A DNA stretch of 52,733 bases from positions 1 through 52,733 of the forward strand of contig CACODU010000003.1 of assembly GCA_902626045.1 (NCBI GenBank). The letters run 5' to 3'. Positions 33,789 to 41,878 of the stretch are shown one piece after another. The stretch comes from an uncultured Pelagibacteraceae bacterium. Its GTDB lineage: Bacteria > Pseudomonadota > Alphaproteobacteria > Pelagibacterales > Pelagibacteraceae. The notes beneath the pieces were generated by a model. It made no database searches. It was not told the origin of the DNA and saw nothing but the letters and a program-made list of their open reading frames with translations. Within the stretch, counting starts at the first letter, position 1; each line of letters starts with the position of its first letter. Both the position numbers and the translations under genes were made by a program.

Positions 33789-35132
33789 ATGAGTTCATCT
33801 AATAGAACAAACATTCCTAATTCCTTAAATGAGCACTGGATGCCGTTTACAGATAATAGAACTTTTAAAAAAAATCCAAGATTAATCACTGATGCAAAAG
33901 GAGTTTACTTAACTAATCATCAAGGTAAAAAAATGATAGATGCAAGTTCTGGATTATTTTGTAATCCACTTGGTCACGGGAGAAAAGAAATTACTGAAGC
34001 CGTTTCAAAACAATTAGAAAAATTAGATTATTGCCAACCATTCAATCAGGGGTACGGTGGATCATTCGAACTTGCAACAAGGATAGCAAAAAAAACTCCT
34101 GAGGGAATAAATAGAATATTTTATACAATTTGTGGATCTACAGCGGTAGAGACCGCAATTAAAATAGCAATCGCATACCACAGAGCAAAAGGTGATTCAA
34201 AACGGTTTAGATTTGTTGGACGTGAAAGAGGATATCACGGCATGAATATCGGAGCGACTACAGTTGGAGGAATGATTAATAATGTAAAAACTTTTGCAAG
34301 TGTTTTAATGCCTGGTGTTCAACACATGAGACATACTCATTTAGCCGAACATAAATTTGTAAAAGGTCAACCAGATACCGGCGTTGAGATGGCAGAAGAT
34401 TTAGAACGGATAGCTATGAATTTTGGAGGAGAGAATATTGCTGCATGTATAGTTGAGCCAATTGCAGGATCAACAGGTACTCTAGTTCCACCAAAAGGTT
34501 ATTTAAAAAGAATAAGAGAAATTTGTGATAAACACGGAATCTTACTTATTTTTGATGAAGTAATTACTGGATGGGGGAGAACTGGTTCTGCTTTTGCTTC
34601 ACAAGAATTTGGTGTTACACCTGATATGATTACGATGGCAAAAGCTACTACAAATGGAGTTATACCAATGGGAGTTGTTGCAGTAAAAGAAGAGATGTAT
34701 GACGCTGTATTAGACTCATCAAAAAATCCAGAAGGTACACCTGAGTTGTTTCATGGATATACTTATTCTGGAATTCCTGCAGCAGTTGCAGCAGGTTTAG
34801 CAGTTCAAGATATTTTTGATAAAGAAGATATTTTTAATAGAGCAAAAGAGATGTCGCCATATTTTCAAGACGGATTACACTCCTTAAAAGATTTAAAAGA
34901 AATTGTAAGTATTAGAGGTTATGGAATGATGGGTGGAATTGAAATGAGAATGAAAGATAAGCCTGGGAAGTCTGGTTTTCAAACTTTCAAACATTGTTAC
35001 GATGCTGGAGTAAACTTCAAAAATACTGGAGATTCCTTAATAATAGCACCTCAATTTATATGTGAGAAAAAACATATAGACGAAATTATAGAAAAATTAA
35101 GAACAGGTATTTCTAACTACTCTAAGTCATAA
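33789..35132 (+). CDS. tpa: Taurine-pyruvate aminotransferase (class III)
   Basis: A 447-residue PLP-dependent class III aminotransferase. It transfers the amino group of taurine to pyruvate, giving sulfoacetaldehyde and alanine. Marks include LNEHWMPFTDNRTFKKNP at the start, ASSGLFCNPLGHGRKEI, GSTAVETAIKIAIAYH, the PLP-contacting Asp in LLIFDEVITGWGR, and the Schiff-base Lys in MITMAKATTNG. It is divergent from tauABC and followed with no spacer by alanine dehydrogenase, the standard partner that regenerates pyruvate. Beta-alanine or omega-aminotransferase is a fallback, but the context with ald, xsc and tauABC is decisive. Confidence 0.92.
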   Translation: MSSSNRTNIPNSLNEHWMPFTDNRTFKKNPRLITDAKGVYLTNHQGKKMIDASSGLFCNPLGHGRKEITEAVSKQLEKLDYCQPFNQGYGGSFELATRIAKKTPEGINRIFYTICGSTAVETAIKIAIAYHRAKGDSKRFRFVGRERGYHGMNIGATTVGGMINNVKTFASVLMPGVQHMRHTHLAEHKFVKGQPDTGVEMAEDLERIAMNFGGENIAACIVEPIAGSTGTLVPPKGYLKRIREICDKHGILLIFDEVITGWGRTGSAFASQEFGVTPDMITMAKATTNGVIPMGVVAVKEEMYDAVLDSSKNPEGTPELFHGYTYSGIPAAVAAGLAVQDIFDKEDIFNRAKEMSPYFQDGLHSLKDLKEIVSIRGYGMMGGIEMRMKDKPGKSGFQTFKHCYDAGVNFKNTGDSLIIAPQFICEKKHIDEIIEKLRTGISNYSKS

Positions 35133-36245
35133 ATGATCGTGGGAGTGCCAAAAGAGATTAAGCTTCAAGAGCATAGGATTGGATTAACACCAGAAAGTGT
35201 AAAAGTTTTAGTTGAAAGAAGCCACGAAGTGTTAGTTGAGAACAACGGAGGTTTAGAAGCAGGATTTACTAATCAGGACTACCTTCAAGCTGGAGCTAAA
35301 ATAATAAACACTCCCGAAGAAATTTTTAAAAAAGCTGAATTAATTGTTAAAGTTAAAGAACCTCAGTTAAATGAAGTAAATATGATTAGAGAGGGACAAA
35401 TAATTTATACTTATTTACATTTAGCTGCTGCAAAACAATTAACTTTAGGTTTAATGAATTCAAAATCGATCTGCATAGCTTACGAAACAGTAACTGATGA
35501 CAATGGTCGTTTACCGTTACTTGCACCTATGAGTGCTGTTGCTGGCAGAATGTCTATTCAAGCCGGAGCTCATTGTTTAGAAAAAAATCAAAAGGGCAGA
35601 GGCTTACTTATTGGCGGGGCTCCAGGTGTAGACTCAGCAAATGTCGTTATACTTGGAGGTGGAGTAGTCGGAGAAAATGCGGCTATTATAGCTACGGGCA
35701 TGAGAGGAAAAGTTTATGTAGTTGATAAATCAAAAAAAAGATTGGAAGAATTACACAAACGATTTGGTGACAAAATTATTCCAACGGAGAGTGACAAAAC
35801 AGATTTAAAAAAATTAATTTCTGAATGTGATTTATTGGTAGGTGGAGTTTTAATCCCAGGAGCAGAGGCACCTAAATTAGTAACAAAAGAGATGATAAAG
35901 TCCATGAAAAGAGGTTCAGTGATAGTCGATGTTGCTATCGATCAAGGAGGATGCGTAGAAACAAGTAAACCCACGACGCATGCAAACCCAACATTCATGG
36001 TTGATGAAGTTGTACACTATTGTGTAGCCAATATGCCAGGAGGCGTCCCAAGAACATCAACAATGGCACTCAATAAAGCTATTTTACCTTTATTATTAAA
36101 GTTAGCTGATCAAGGTTATAAAAAAACTCTAAAGGAAAATAAAAACTATTTAGCTGGTTTAAATGTCTATAGGGGTGAAATCACTCATAAAGGAGTGTCT
36201 GATGCTTTTAATTTAAAATATACTCCTGCTTCAGAACTATTCTAA
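35133..36245 (+). CDS. ald: Alanine dehydrogenase
   Basis: A 370-residue NAD-dependent enzyme that oxidises alanine to pyruvate and ammonia. It opens with IVGVPKEIKLQEHRIGLTP, has catalytic Lys75 in KVKEP and His96 in YTYLHLAA, and the Rossmann region VILGGGVVGENAAIIATG, followed by MPGGVPRTST. It starts directly at the tpa stop, so both are made together: Tpa makes alanine, Ald recovers pyruvate and frees taurine nitrogen as ammonium. The gene is intact and full length. Confidence 0.95.
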   Translation: MIVGVPKEIKLQEHRIGLTPESVKVLVERSHEVLVENNGGLEAGFTNQDYLQAGAKIINTPEEIFKKAELIVKVKEPQLNEVNMIREGQIIYTYLHLAAAKQLTLGLMNSKSICIAYETVTDDNGRLPLLAPMSAVAGRMSIQAGAHCLEKNQKGRGLLIGGAPGVDSANVVILGGGVVGENAAIIATGMRGKVYVVDKSKKRLEELHKRFGDKIIPTESDKTDLKKLISECDLLVGGVLIPGAEAPKLVTKEMIKSMKRGSVIVDVAIDQGGCVETSKPTTHANPTFMVDEVVHYCVANMPGGVPRTSTMALNKAILPLLLKLADQGYKKTLKENKNYLAGLNVYRGEITHKGVSDAFNLKYTPASELF

Positions 36246-36349
36246 ACAATAATCTCATTTTTACTCATTTTGGGTCAAGTTTGTTTTTTTAAACCCATTT
36301 TAACCCTCACAAATATTTTAAAAAGCTGCAATTATGCTTTAATGAATTA

Positions 36350-36535
36350 ATGAGCACACAATTTAATTTCCAGAATAATCATTCAGAGATTAATAATTCT
36401 CAAGGTAAAGTTAAAGTTACAGACTTACTATCAAGAATGAATGAAGAGAAAAAAATTGAAAAAAAACGAAATTTAGCTTTGGGCGTAGCAGCAGTTTCTG
36501 CAGTAACTGTTTTCGGTATAATTCTAACCATTTAA
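36350..36535 (+). CDS. Small tail-anchored protein, unknown function
   Basis: A 61-residue protein with a polar Asn/Lys-rich N-terminal half (VTDLLSRMNEEKKIEKK) and one C-terminal hydrophobic helix (LALGVAAVSAVTVFGIILTI) ending the chain, so it would be inserted tail first with its N-terminus in the cytosol. The 104-base gap before it has no clear promoter. I do not recognise it; coding sense is supported by the clean tail-anchor design only. Confidence 0.5.
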   Translation: MSTQFNFQNNHSEINNSQGKVKVTDLLSRMNEEKKIEKKRNLALGVAAVSAVTVFGIILTI

Positions 36536-36611
36536 TTCACTATTTTGAGCAATTTATAGCATTAACTAACTAATGATTTAGTTAATTAAATATATTATAA
36601 CCAACGCAAAT

Positions 36612-36688
36612 GGCGAGGTAGCTCAGTTGGTTAGAGCACAGGACTCATAAGCCTGGGGTCGGCGGTTCGAATCCGCCCCTCGCTACCA
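36612..36688 (+). tRNA. tRNA-Met (anticodon CAT)
   Basis: A 77-base cloverleaf including an encoded CCA. The acceptor stem GGCGAGG pairs with CCTCGCT (a G-T pair at the end), there is a D arm with AGCTCAGTTGGTTAGAGC, anticodon loop CTCATAA with CAT at 36646-36648, and T arm GGCGGTTCGAATCCGCC. G at position 1 excludes the initiator type. A CAT tRNA may also be tRNA-Ile2 with lysidine, so Met is likely but not certain. Its 3' 53 bases are repeated at 37878-37930. Confidence 0.9.
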
Positions 36689-36732
36689 ATAAAATCAACG
36701 TTATTAAATTTTAATACAACTTAAATTATATC

Positions 36733-36759
36733 TTTCGGCACAATTTCGGCACACTCAGA
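36733..36759 (+). repeat. Left copy of a 27-base repeat, candidate arm-type site
   Basis: The copy consists of two tandem 11-base units, TTTCGGCACAA and TTTCGGCACAC, followed by TCAGA. It lies 44 bases after the tRNA CCA. It matches 37782-37808 at 24 of 27 positions in the same orientation. Tandem short repeats just inside an att site resemble integrase arm-binding sites. Confidence 0.6.
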
Positions 36760-36778
36760 ATTGAATTATTTAGTTCTT

Positions 36779-37132
36779 TTAATATTTAAGAATTTGATTT
36801 TTAATATAATTATAATTTTCTAAATTTTTTGCATTATCTCTTTTAATCATGTCATAGTGATTTTCACCGTTTCTATCATACATAATTTTATATTTATCTA
36901 AATCTACAGCTGATAGATAACCTAATTGATACGTCAAAATTGTATGAACTCTATCACCTTTAATGAGACAAGGATTAAGATTTGCTTCGAACTCTTTTGG
37001 ATGAACTTTTTTATCTACACAATTGTTGTAATAATTCATTATCTCAGTTCCTTCTTCTAACGTTGGATTTGAGTCAATAGGTTCAAAGAATTCTGAAAGA
37101 TTTAGATGAAGTTTAAATTTTGAGTTTTTCAA
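36779..37132 (-). CDS. Hypothetical protein in tRNA-Met insertion
   Basis: A 117-residue soluble protein rich in Asn, Tyr and Lys, with one Cys pair (NNCVDKK and NPCLIKGD). The only fitting start is TTG 37132, which overlaps the upstream stop as TTGA, so it is translationally coupled to the gene before it. No family is recognised. It has no neighbours that explain it; it travels as cargo of the insertion. Confidence 0.5.
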   Translation of the reverse strand: MKNSKFKLHLNLSEFFEPIDSNPTLEEGTEIMNYYNNCVDKKVHPKEFEANLNPCLIKGDRVHTILTYQLGYLSAVDLDKYKIMYDRNGENHYDMIKRDNAKNLENYNYIKNQILKY

Positions 37133-37764
37133 ATTTTTGGTTTTAATTTGTCTGTTTCTTCAATAGGACAACCGGCTAAACCTGTATAAAACGCAACAGA
37201 CTCTCTTTCTATAACTTTGTTATCGTCTAAAGCTTTTCTAAACTCATAGGCTATAAGTTCTCCGATGTTATTTTGTTCTTTATCAAACTGTTTTAAATCA
37301 AATTGTTTATAAACTTTATAAGCCTCTTCAGAATACAAATAAAAAGTAGTCATATTTATGTATGTATCCAATCTATCAATTGTAAAATAGATTATATTCT
37401 TAAAATATTTTTTGTCTGGAAAATAATCAAATTCTTTGGAAAATATATAATAATTTTCATTTTTAAAGATTAAATCAAAATCTTTTTCAAATAATTTATC
37501 TGAAAATCTATAATCAGTAAAAATTGATAATTTTGATTTTTTTTTAAAAATTAAATTTTCATTAATGATAAGAGTTTTTCCTTTAAAATCATAAGAACCT
37601 TTATACCTGTCCATTATATAAAAGGCAGCTTTTCCAATAGGTATATGACTACCACAGTTGCCTCTATGTGCATTTTGTTTGACTTCAAAATATCTATTTT
37701 TAGATATAACATCACAAGAAGCTGTAATCAGAAACAAAAGAAATAAAATTTGAATTTTTTTCAT
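37129..37764 (-). CDS. Hypothetical lipoprotein or secreted protein in tRNA-Met insertion
   Basis: A 211-residue protein with a Sec signal (MKKIQILFLLFLITASC) that ends in a lipobox-like ITASC, so it may be lipidated and held in a membrane facing the periplasm. The mature part has many aromatic and Lys residues, KTLIINENLIF and late cysteines (GLAGCPIEE). No family is recognised. It is the first of the two cargo genes. Confidence 0.55.
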   Translation of the reverse strand: MKKIQILFLLFLITASCDVISKNRYFEVKQNAHRGNCGSHIPIGKAAFYIMDRYKGSYDFKGKTLIINENLIFKKKSKLSIFTDYRFSDKLFEKDFDLIFKNENYYIFSKEFDYFPDKKYFKNIIYFTIDRLDTYINMTTFYLYSEEAYKVYKQFDLKQFDKEQNNIGELIAYEFRKALDDNKVIERESVAFYTGLAGCPIEETDKLKPKI

Positions 37765-37781
37765 TAATAAATTATATCAAA

Positions 37782-37808
37782 TCTCGGCACAAATTCGACA
37801 CACTCAGA
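37782..37808 (+). repeat. Right copy of a 27-base repeat, candidate arm-type site
   Basis: TCTCGGCACAA and ATTCGACACAC followed by TCAGA; three mismatches to the copy at 36733-36759. It lies 69 bases before the tRNA-like remnant at the right border of the insertion. Confidence 0.6.
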
Positions 37809-37877
37809 GGCCAAATATAGTTTCAGGTTGCAAAAAAAGTATTGTATAACGTTAAGAAGTGAAGGGTAGAGGTCGCT

Positions 37878-37930
37878 GCACAGGACTCACAAGCCTGGGG
37901 TCGGCGGTTCGAATCCACCCCTCGCTACCA
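37878..37930 (+). repeat. tRNA-Met 3' fragment, probable attR
   Basis: A 53-base copy of tRNA positions 36636-36688 with two changes: T to C in the anticodon (CAT to CAC) and G to A in the 3' strand of the T stem. The bases upstream do not form an acceptor or D arm, so it is not a working tRNA. It marks the distal border of the insertion and lies six bases from the end of the polysaccharide operon. Confidence 0.85.
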
Positions 37931-37935
37931 AAAAA

Positions 37936-39060
37936 TTAAATTTCTTTTAAAACCTTTTTTAAAGTAAAGCAAATTTTATTAACTTCAAAAGAATTTAATT
38001 CAGGATATAAAGGTAAACAAAATATACCTTTAGCTTTTTTTTCAGAATTTTTTAATCTTTGTTTATTTTTAATTAAACTTCTATAAGCTTTCATTTTATG
38101 AATTGGATAAGGGTAAATTGATCGAGTTTGTATCTTTAAATTTAAAAGCTTTTTTTTAATTTTTTCTGCTTTGGCATGATAAATTGTGAATAAATGATAA
38201 ACATGATTACAATTTAAGTTTTCCGTTGGAAGCTCTAACTCTGTAGAAGAAAGTTTTTTTATATATTCTTTTGCAATTAATTTTCTTTTATTTATAAATG
38301 AATTAACTTTTTTTAATTTAAAATTTAGTATACTTGCTTGAATTTCATCTAATCGTGAGTTTATGCCATTTTCATTCGCATAGTATTTGTCTTTGAAATT
38401 AGTTTTTTCAACAGTCTCAATACCATAAAATCTAATTCTTTTAATCTTTTTGTATAACTCATAATCATTTGTAAGTATAAAACCACCATCACCATAAGCA
38501 CCTAAAATTTTGGTAGGGTAAAAAGAAAAGCATCCAAATGTACCGATAGTTCCTGAATATTTATTTTTATATTTAGCTCCTTGAGACTGCGCACAATCTT
38601 CGATTACCATAATATTTTCTTTTTTTGCTAGTTTGATAATTGAGTCCATCTCACACATTTGACCATATAGATGGACAGGTATTATTGCTTTCGTTTTTTT
38701 TGAAATTTCTTTTTTAATTTTTTTAACATTAATAAGATAATCTTGTCCTATATCGACAAGACGTGGAGTTCCCCCAGCATTTATTATTGCTGAGATTGTA
38801 GGTATTGCTGTGTTTGCGGCTGTTATTATTTCATCGCCTGGCTTCAAATTTAATGTTTTTAAAGCAATTAATAAAGCATCAGTCCCACTACCGACAGCTA
38901 TCCCATATTTAGCTTTATATTTTTTAATAAAATTTTTCTCAAAATTATCTAATTGATCGCCAAAAAAAATATTACCTTTTGATATAGTTTTTTCAATGTT
39001 ACTTAAGATTTTCTTTTTTTCTTTTTTATATTCTTTGTCGTAAGACCAAAATTTAATCAT
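37936..39060 (-). CDS. DegT/DnrJ/EryC1-family sugar aminotransferase
   Basis: A 374-residue PLP-dependent nucleotide-sugar aminotransferase. It has AVGSGTDALLIALKTLN, VIEDCAQSQGAKY (PLP Asp) and the Schiff-base Lys in SFYPTKILGAYGDGGF. With RfbA, RfbB and the FdtA/QdtA-like isomerase of the same operon it probably aminates a dTDP-3-keto-6-deoxyhexose, as FdtB/QdtB do. It is the last gene of the ten-gene operon and overlaps its neighbour by eight bases. Confidence 0.87.
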   Translation of the reverse strand: MIKFWSYDKEYKKEKKKILSNIEKTISKGNIFFGDQLDNFEKNFIKKYKAKYGIAVGSGTDALLIALKTLNLKPGDEIITAANTAIPTISAIINAGGTPRLVDIGQDYLINVKKIKKEISKKTKAIIPVHLYGQMCEMDSIIKLAKKENIMVIEDCAQSQGAKYKNKYSGTIGTFGCFSFYPTKILGAYGDGGFILTNDYELYKKIKRIRFYGIETVEKTNFKDKYYANENGINSRLDEIQASILNFKLKKVNSFINKRKLIAKEYIKKLSSTELELPTENLNCNHVYHLFTIYHAKAEKIKKKLLNLKIQTRSIYPYPIHKMKAYRSLIKNKQRLKNSEKKAKGIFCLPLYPELNSFEVNKICFTLKKVLKEI

Positions 39061-39781
39061 TTAATAATTTTTTAAATTTACTAATATTCATTGAAACATT
39101 CAAAGGAGCATTTTTTCCAAGAATTTTTTTTGCAGAAATTTTTTTAATTTTTGGATTATATTTTTTTACAAATTTAAATACTGATTGAGCTCTACCACCT
39201 ATATTTATGATTCCTTTTTCATCTAATATTTTCAATATATCTAAAACTAAGTCTTCATGAAAAATGAAGTTAGTCTTGAAATCAGAGAAGGCAACTTTAT
39301 GCACAAATGGTTTTTCAGTAACTGAAGTTCTCAGAATTAATGAATTTTTATATAACATAACTGCACATTCGCCGCCAAGTTTTGACCAAGCATAGTTATT
39401 GATTGGTTTAATTGGAGATGTTTCAGAATAATTGCCTTTTGATCCTGGGTAAACATAGCAAGTAGAAATATAAATTAATTTAATTTTTAACATTGAGCAT
39501 ATTTTGGTGATATTTGAAGTTCCAATTATATTTTTATCGATACTTTGACATATATCTTTTTCATGGAGACTCATCGGTCTGGATAATCCAGCTAAATGTA
39601 TTAAGTATTTTGGTTTTTTTTTAATTAAGTATGATTTTATTGAATTGATACTAAGAATATTTAGTTCATTTTTTTTTGGAAAATAAAATTTATATTTTGT
39701 TTGACTCTCTTTAGTTTTGAATTCTTGTGCAAATCTACCAGTTCCTCCAGTAAAGACTATTCTTTTTTTATAAGCTAACAT
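39053..39781 (-). CDS. NAD-dependent nucleotide-sugar reductase/epimerase
   Basis: A 242-residue extended-SDR protein, shorter than usual, like 4-keto reductases of the RmlD type. Start ATG 39781 is chosen because RIVFTGGTGRFAQEF, the Rossmann motif, follows at once; an upstream alternative would add a Lys-rich leader lying in the previous gene. The active site is YAWSKLGGE (YxxxK) with ISTCYVYPG before it. It overlaps the methyltransferase gene by 14 bases. It probably reduces a 4-keto group of the dTDP-sugar; epimerisation is the alternative. Confidence 0.75.
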   Translation of the reverse strand: MLAYKKRIVFTGGTGRFAQEFKTKESQTKYKFYFPKKNELNILSINSIKSYLIKKKPKYLIHLAGLSRPMSLHEKDICQSIDKNIIGTSNITKICSMLKIKLIYISTCYVYPGSKGNYSETSPIKPINNYAWSKLGGECAVMLYKNSLILRTSVTEKPFVHKVAFSDFKTNFIFHEDLVLDILKILDEKGIINIGGRAQSVFKFVKKYNPKIKKISAKKILGKNAPLNVSMNISKFKKLLND

Positions 39782-40952
39782 GGGAAAACCACTCACCTTT
39801 AAAATTTTTTTCTTTATTAAAAATTTCTTCTTTATGATTCCACGCAAATAAATAGATACAATCGCTCATATTATTTTGAAAATAATTCATATCTTTTATT
39901 GGTATATGTTTACCAGGGCTGAACTTACCTATTTTTTCTTTTGTAGTATCACAAATAAAATCAATATAATTTGTCCCAATATTGCAATAATTTAAAATCG
40001 TAGTACTTTTGGAAGTTGCTGCATAACCACAAATTGTCTTACCTTTATCTTTAAATGTTTTAATTTTATTTAATATATTATCTCTAGATAGTTCACAATT
40101 TTTTTTAAATTTTAGACAAGAGTCAATTTTATTCAAATTTTTTTCATTTTCATAATTTAATATCTTTTTTAAGTTTTCGTTTTCAGAATTTTTAAATCTT
40201 TTTAAAACGTATCTCATTGAACCCCCGTGTGTAATTTGGGGAATTGCGTCAATTAAAAAGAAATTAAACTTGGCAAATATCTTAGATATCGAAGAAGCCG
40301 AAAATATAAAAATATGTTCATCGTATATTTGATCGTAAGAAACCTTTTCAAACATCGAACCTAAATAAGGTTCTTCAAAAACAAAAATACCATCTTTATT
40401 TAACAATAAGTCAACAGCCTCAATTAAATTATTTAAATCTGGGACATGACAAATAACATTAGAGGCACAAATTAAGTCCGTATTTCCAATAAATTTTTTT
40501 AATTTTTTTGCGTTATTAGTATTAAAGAATTCATTAATAGTTGGGATATTATTTTTTAAAGCTAAATCTGCAACATTTTTTGAGGGCTCTACACCTACTA
40601 TATAATTTTCTGAGTTATCAAAATTTTTTAAAAAAGTTCCATCATTAGATCCTATTTCTATAATTCTTGAATTAGTTTTTAAATATTTTTTTACGAATTC
40701 TGCATAATTTCTAAAATGTCTTTTCATATATTCAGAACTTCCAGTAAAAAAAGGATAATTTTTATTAAACATCTTTTCTGGTTTTGGATGATCATTTAAT
40801 TGAAATAAAGATAATTCTTCATTAAAACCAACCTCCATATTAAAAAAAAATTCATTTGAAAAATCTTTTTCATCTAAAAAACCATTGGCTATTGGCATTT
40901 TTCCAAAACTCATAAATGGATTAATTGATTTATTTGTAACTTTGCATTTCAT
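39768..40952 (-). CDS. Nucleotide-sugar C-methyltransferase (TylCIII/NovU type)
   Basis: A 394-residue three-domain protein: an N-terminal small domain, a SAM-binding domain with IIEIGSNDGTFLKNF near residues 96-110, and a C-terminal domain with CGYAATSKSTTILNYC and GKHIPIKD. This is the architecture of C-methyltransferases acting on dTDP-4-keto-deoxy sugars. The N-terminal domain normally binds zinc with several Cys; here only one early Cys is seen (MKCKVTNKS), so the metal site looks lost or altered. It implies a branched-chain sugar in the surface glycan. Confidence 0.8.
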   Translation of the reverse strand: MKCKVTNKSINPFMSFGKMPIANGFLDEKDFSNEFFFNMEVGFNEELSLFQLNDHPKPEKMFNKNYPFFTGSSEYMKRHFRNYAEFVKKYLKTNSRIIEIGSNDGTFLKNFDNSENYIVGVEPSKNVADLALKNNIPTINEFFNTNNAKKLKKFIGNTDLICASNVICHVPDLNNLIEAVDLLLNKDGIFVFEEPYLGSMFEKVSYDQIYDEHIFIFSASSISKIFAKFNFFLIDAIPQITHGGSMRYVLKRFKNSENENLKKILNYENEKNLNKIDSCLKFKKNCELSRDNILNKIKTFKDKGKTICGYAATSKSTTILNYCNIGTNYIDFICDTTKEKIGKFSPGKHIPIKDMNYFQNNMSDCIYLFAWNHKEEIFNKEKNFKGEWFSHVSL

Positions 40953-41875
40953 TTATAATTTAAGCTTTTAAATAAGTTTAAAGTTTCTTTAATATCTTTT
41001 TCAATAGAGTTATTTAAATTTAGTCCAAGTTTTTTTAATTTTCTATTATTAACATGGTAACTAAGTTGATTCATAATTTCTGTTTTAACGAATCTGATTT
41101 TAATTTTTCTTTTGTATTTTTTAATCATATTAATTATCTGTTTCACAGTAAAATTTCCACTTAAAGCATTATAAGTTTCATTATTGAAAATATCTTTATC
41201 AATGCAAAATTTAAAAATTTTGAAAGCATCCCTCAGAGATAAATAAGGTCTATATTGATTATATGCAGTTTTATAAATTTGAATTTTTTCATTTAAAGAT
41301 GCATTTAAACAAAATTTATTTATTGCTGTATGAAATCTCATTCCCTTTGAAACCCCTGAAATAGTTCCAAATCTAAAAGTAATGAACTTTATCTTAGACT
41401 TATTTTTTTTTAGCATTTTTTCCTCTAGCAACTTTATATCAGCGTAGGGTGATTGTGGTTTAAGTAAGCTTTCGTCATCTTCAGTAACTATTTTTACTTG
41501 TTTTCCATAAACACTAGTAGAAGATAAATGAATAAGCTTTGATTTTTTTTTTCTAGAATAATTAATTATATTCTTCATACACGCAATATTATTTCTATAC
41601 ATTTCTTTTTTTCTCGAAAAACTTCCTTGAGCATTTGTGTGAGAAGCACAATGTATAATGTAATCAACCCTTTTAAAATCATTTAATTTTGTTTTGCTTA
41701 AATCTATATCGTGAAAACTGTATTTTTTTTTTTTATTTAAATTAAAAAGTGTGTGGTATCGATGTGCACTAAAGTTATCAATTAAAATTATTTCTTTAAT
41801 TTTTTTTATTTTATAAATTTGACTTACAAGATAAGATCCAATGTGCCCACAAGCACCAGTGATAAGAAGTTTCAT
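40949..41875 (-). CDS. NAD-dependent epimerase/dehydratase
   Basis: A 308-residue extended SDR with the Rossmann motif TGACGHIGSYLV, HLSSTSVYG and the active-site PYADIK (YxxxK). It acts on a nucleotide sugar. The C-terminal part, which sets substrate, is very Lys/Asn-rich and not diagnostic. It overlaps the methyltransferase gene by four bases and lies three bases from the isomerase gene. Several similar enzymes in one operon suggest a multi-step deoxysugar route. Confidence 0.8.
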   Translation of the reverse strand: MKLLITGACGHIGSYLVSQIYKIKKIKEIILIDNFSAHRYHTLFNLNKKKKYSFHDIDLSKTKLNDFKRVDYIIHCASHTNAQGSFSRKKEMYRNNIACMKNIINYSRKKKSKLIHLSSTSVYGKQVKIVTEDDESLLKPQSPYADIKLLEEKMLKKNKSKIKFITFRFGTISGVSKGMRFHTAINKFCLNASLNEKIQIYKTAYNQYRPYLSLRDAFKIFKFCIDKDIFNNETYNALSGNFTVKQIINMIKKYKRKIKIRFVKTEIMNQLSYHVNNRKLKKLGLNLNNSIEKDIKETLNLFKSLNYK

Positions 41876-41878
41876 GAT

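Larger units (their letters stand above)
36689..37930. mobile_element. Small tRNA-targeted insertion (1.24 kb) without integrase
   Basis: The segment starts right after tRNA-Met and ends with an imperfect copy of the tRNA 3' 53 bases, the pattern left by site-specific integration into a tRNA gene (attL in the tRNA, attR in the copy). Near each end, inside the borders, lies a 27-base repeat (36733-36759 and 37782-37808). The cargo is two unrecognised minus-strand genes. No integrase is present, so this is a decayed or satellite element, or the remnant of a larger island. Confidence 0.65.

Noticed and set aside
36246-36349. Riboswitch or terminator after ald
   Set aside because: TGGGT and ACCCA could pair weakly around a T-rich stretch, but no consistent stem or known aptamer pattern could be built.
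37861-37930. Second tRNA gene
   Set aside because: Only the 3' 53 bases match; no acceptor 5' strand or D arm, a changed anticodon and a broken T-stem pair, so it is an att remnant.
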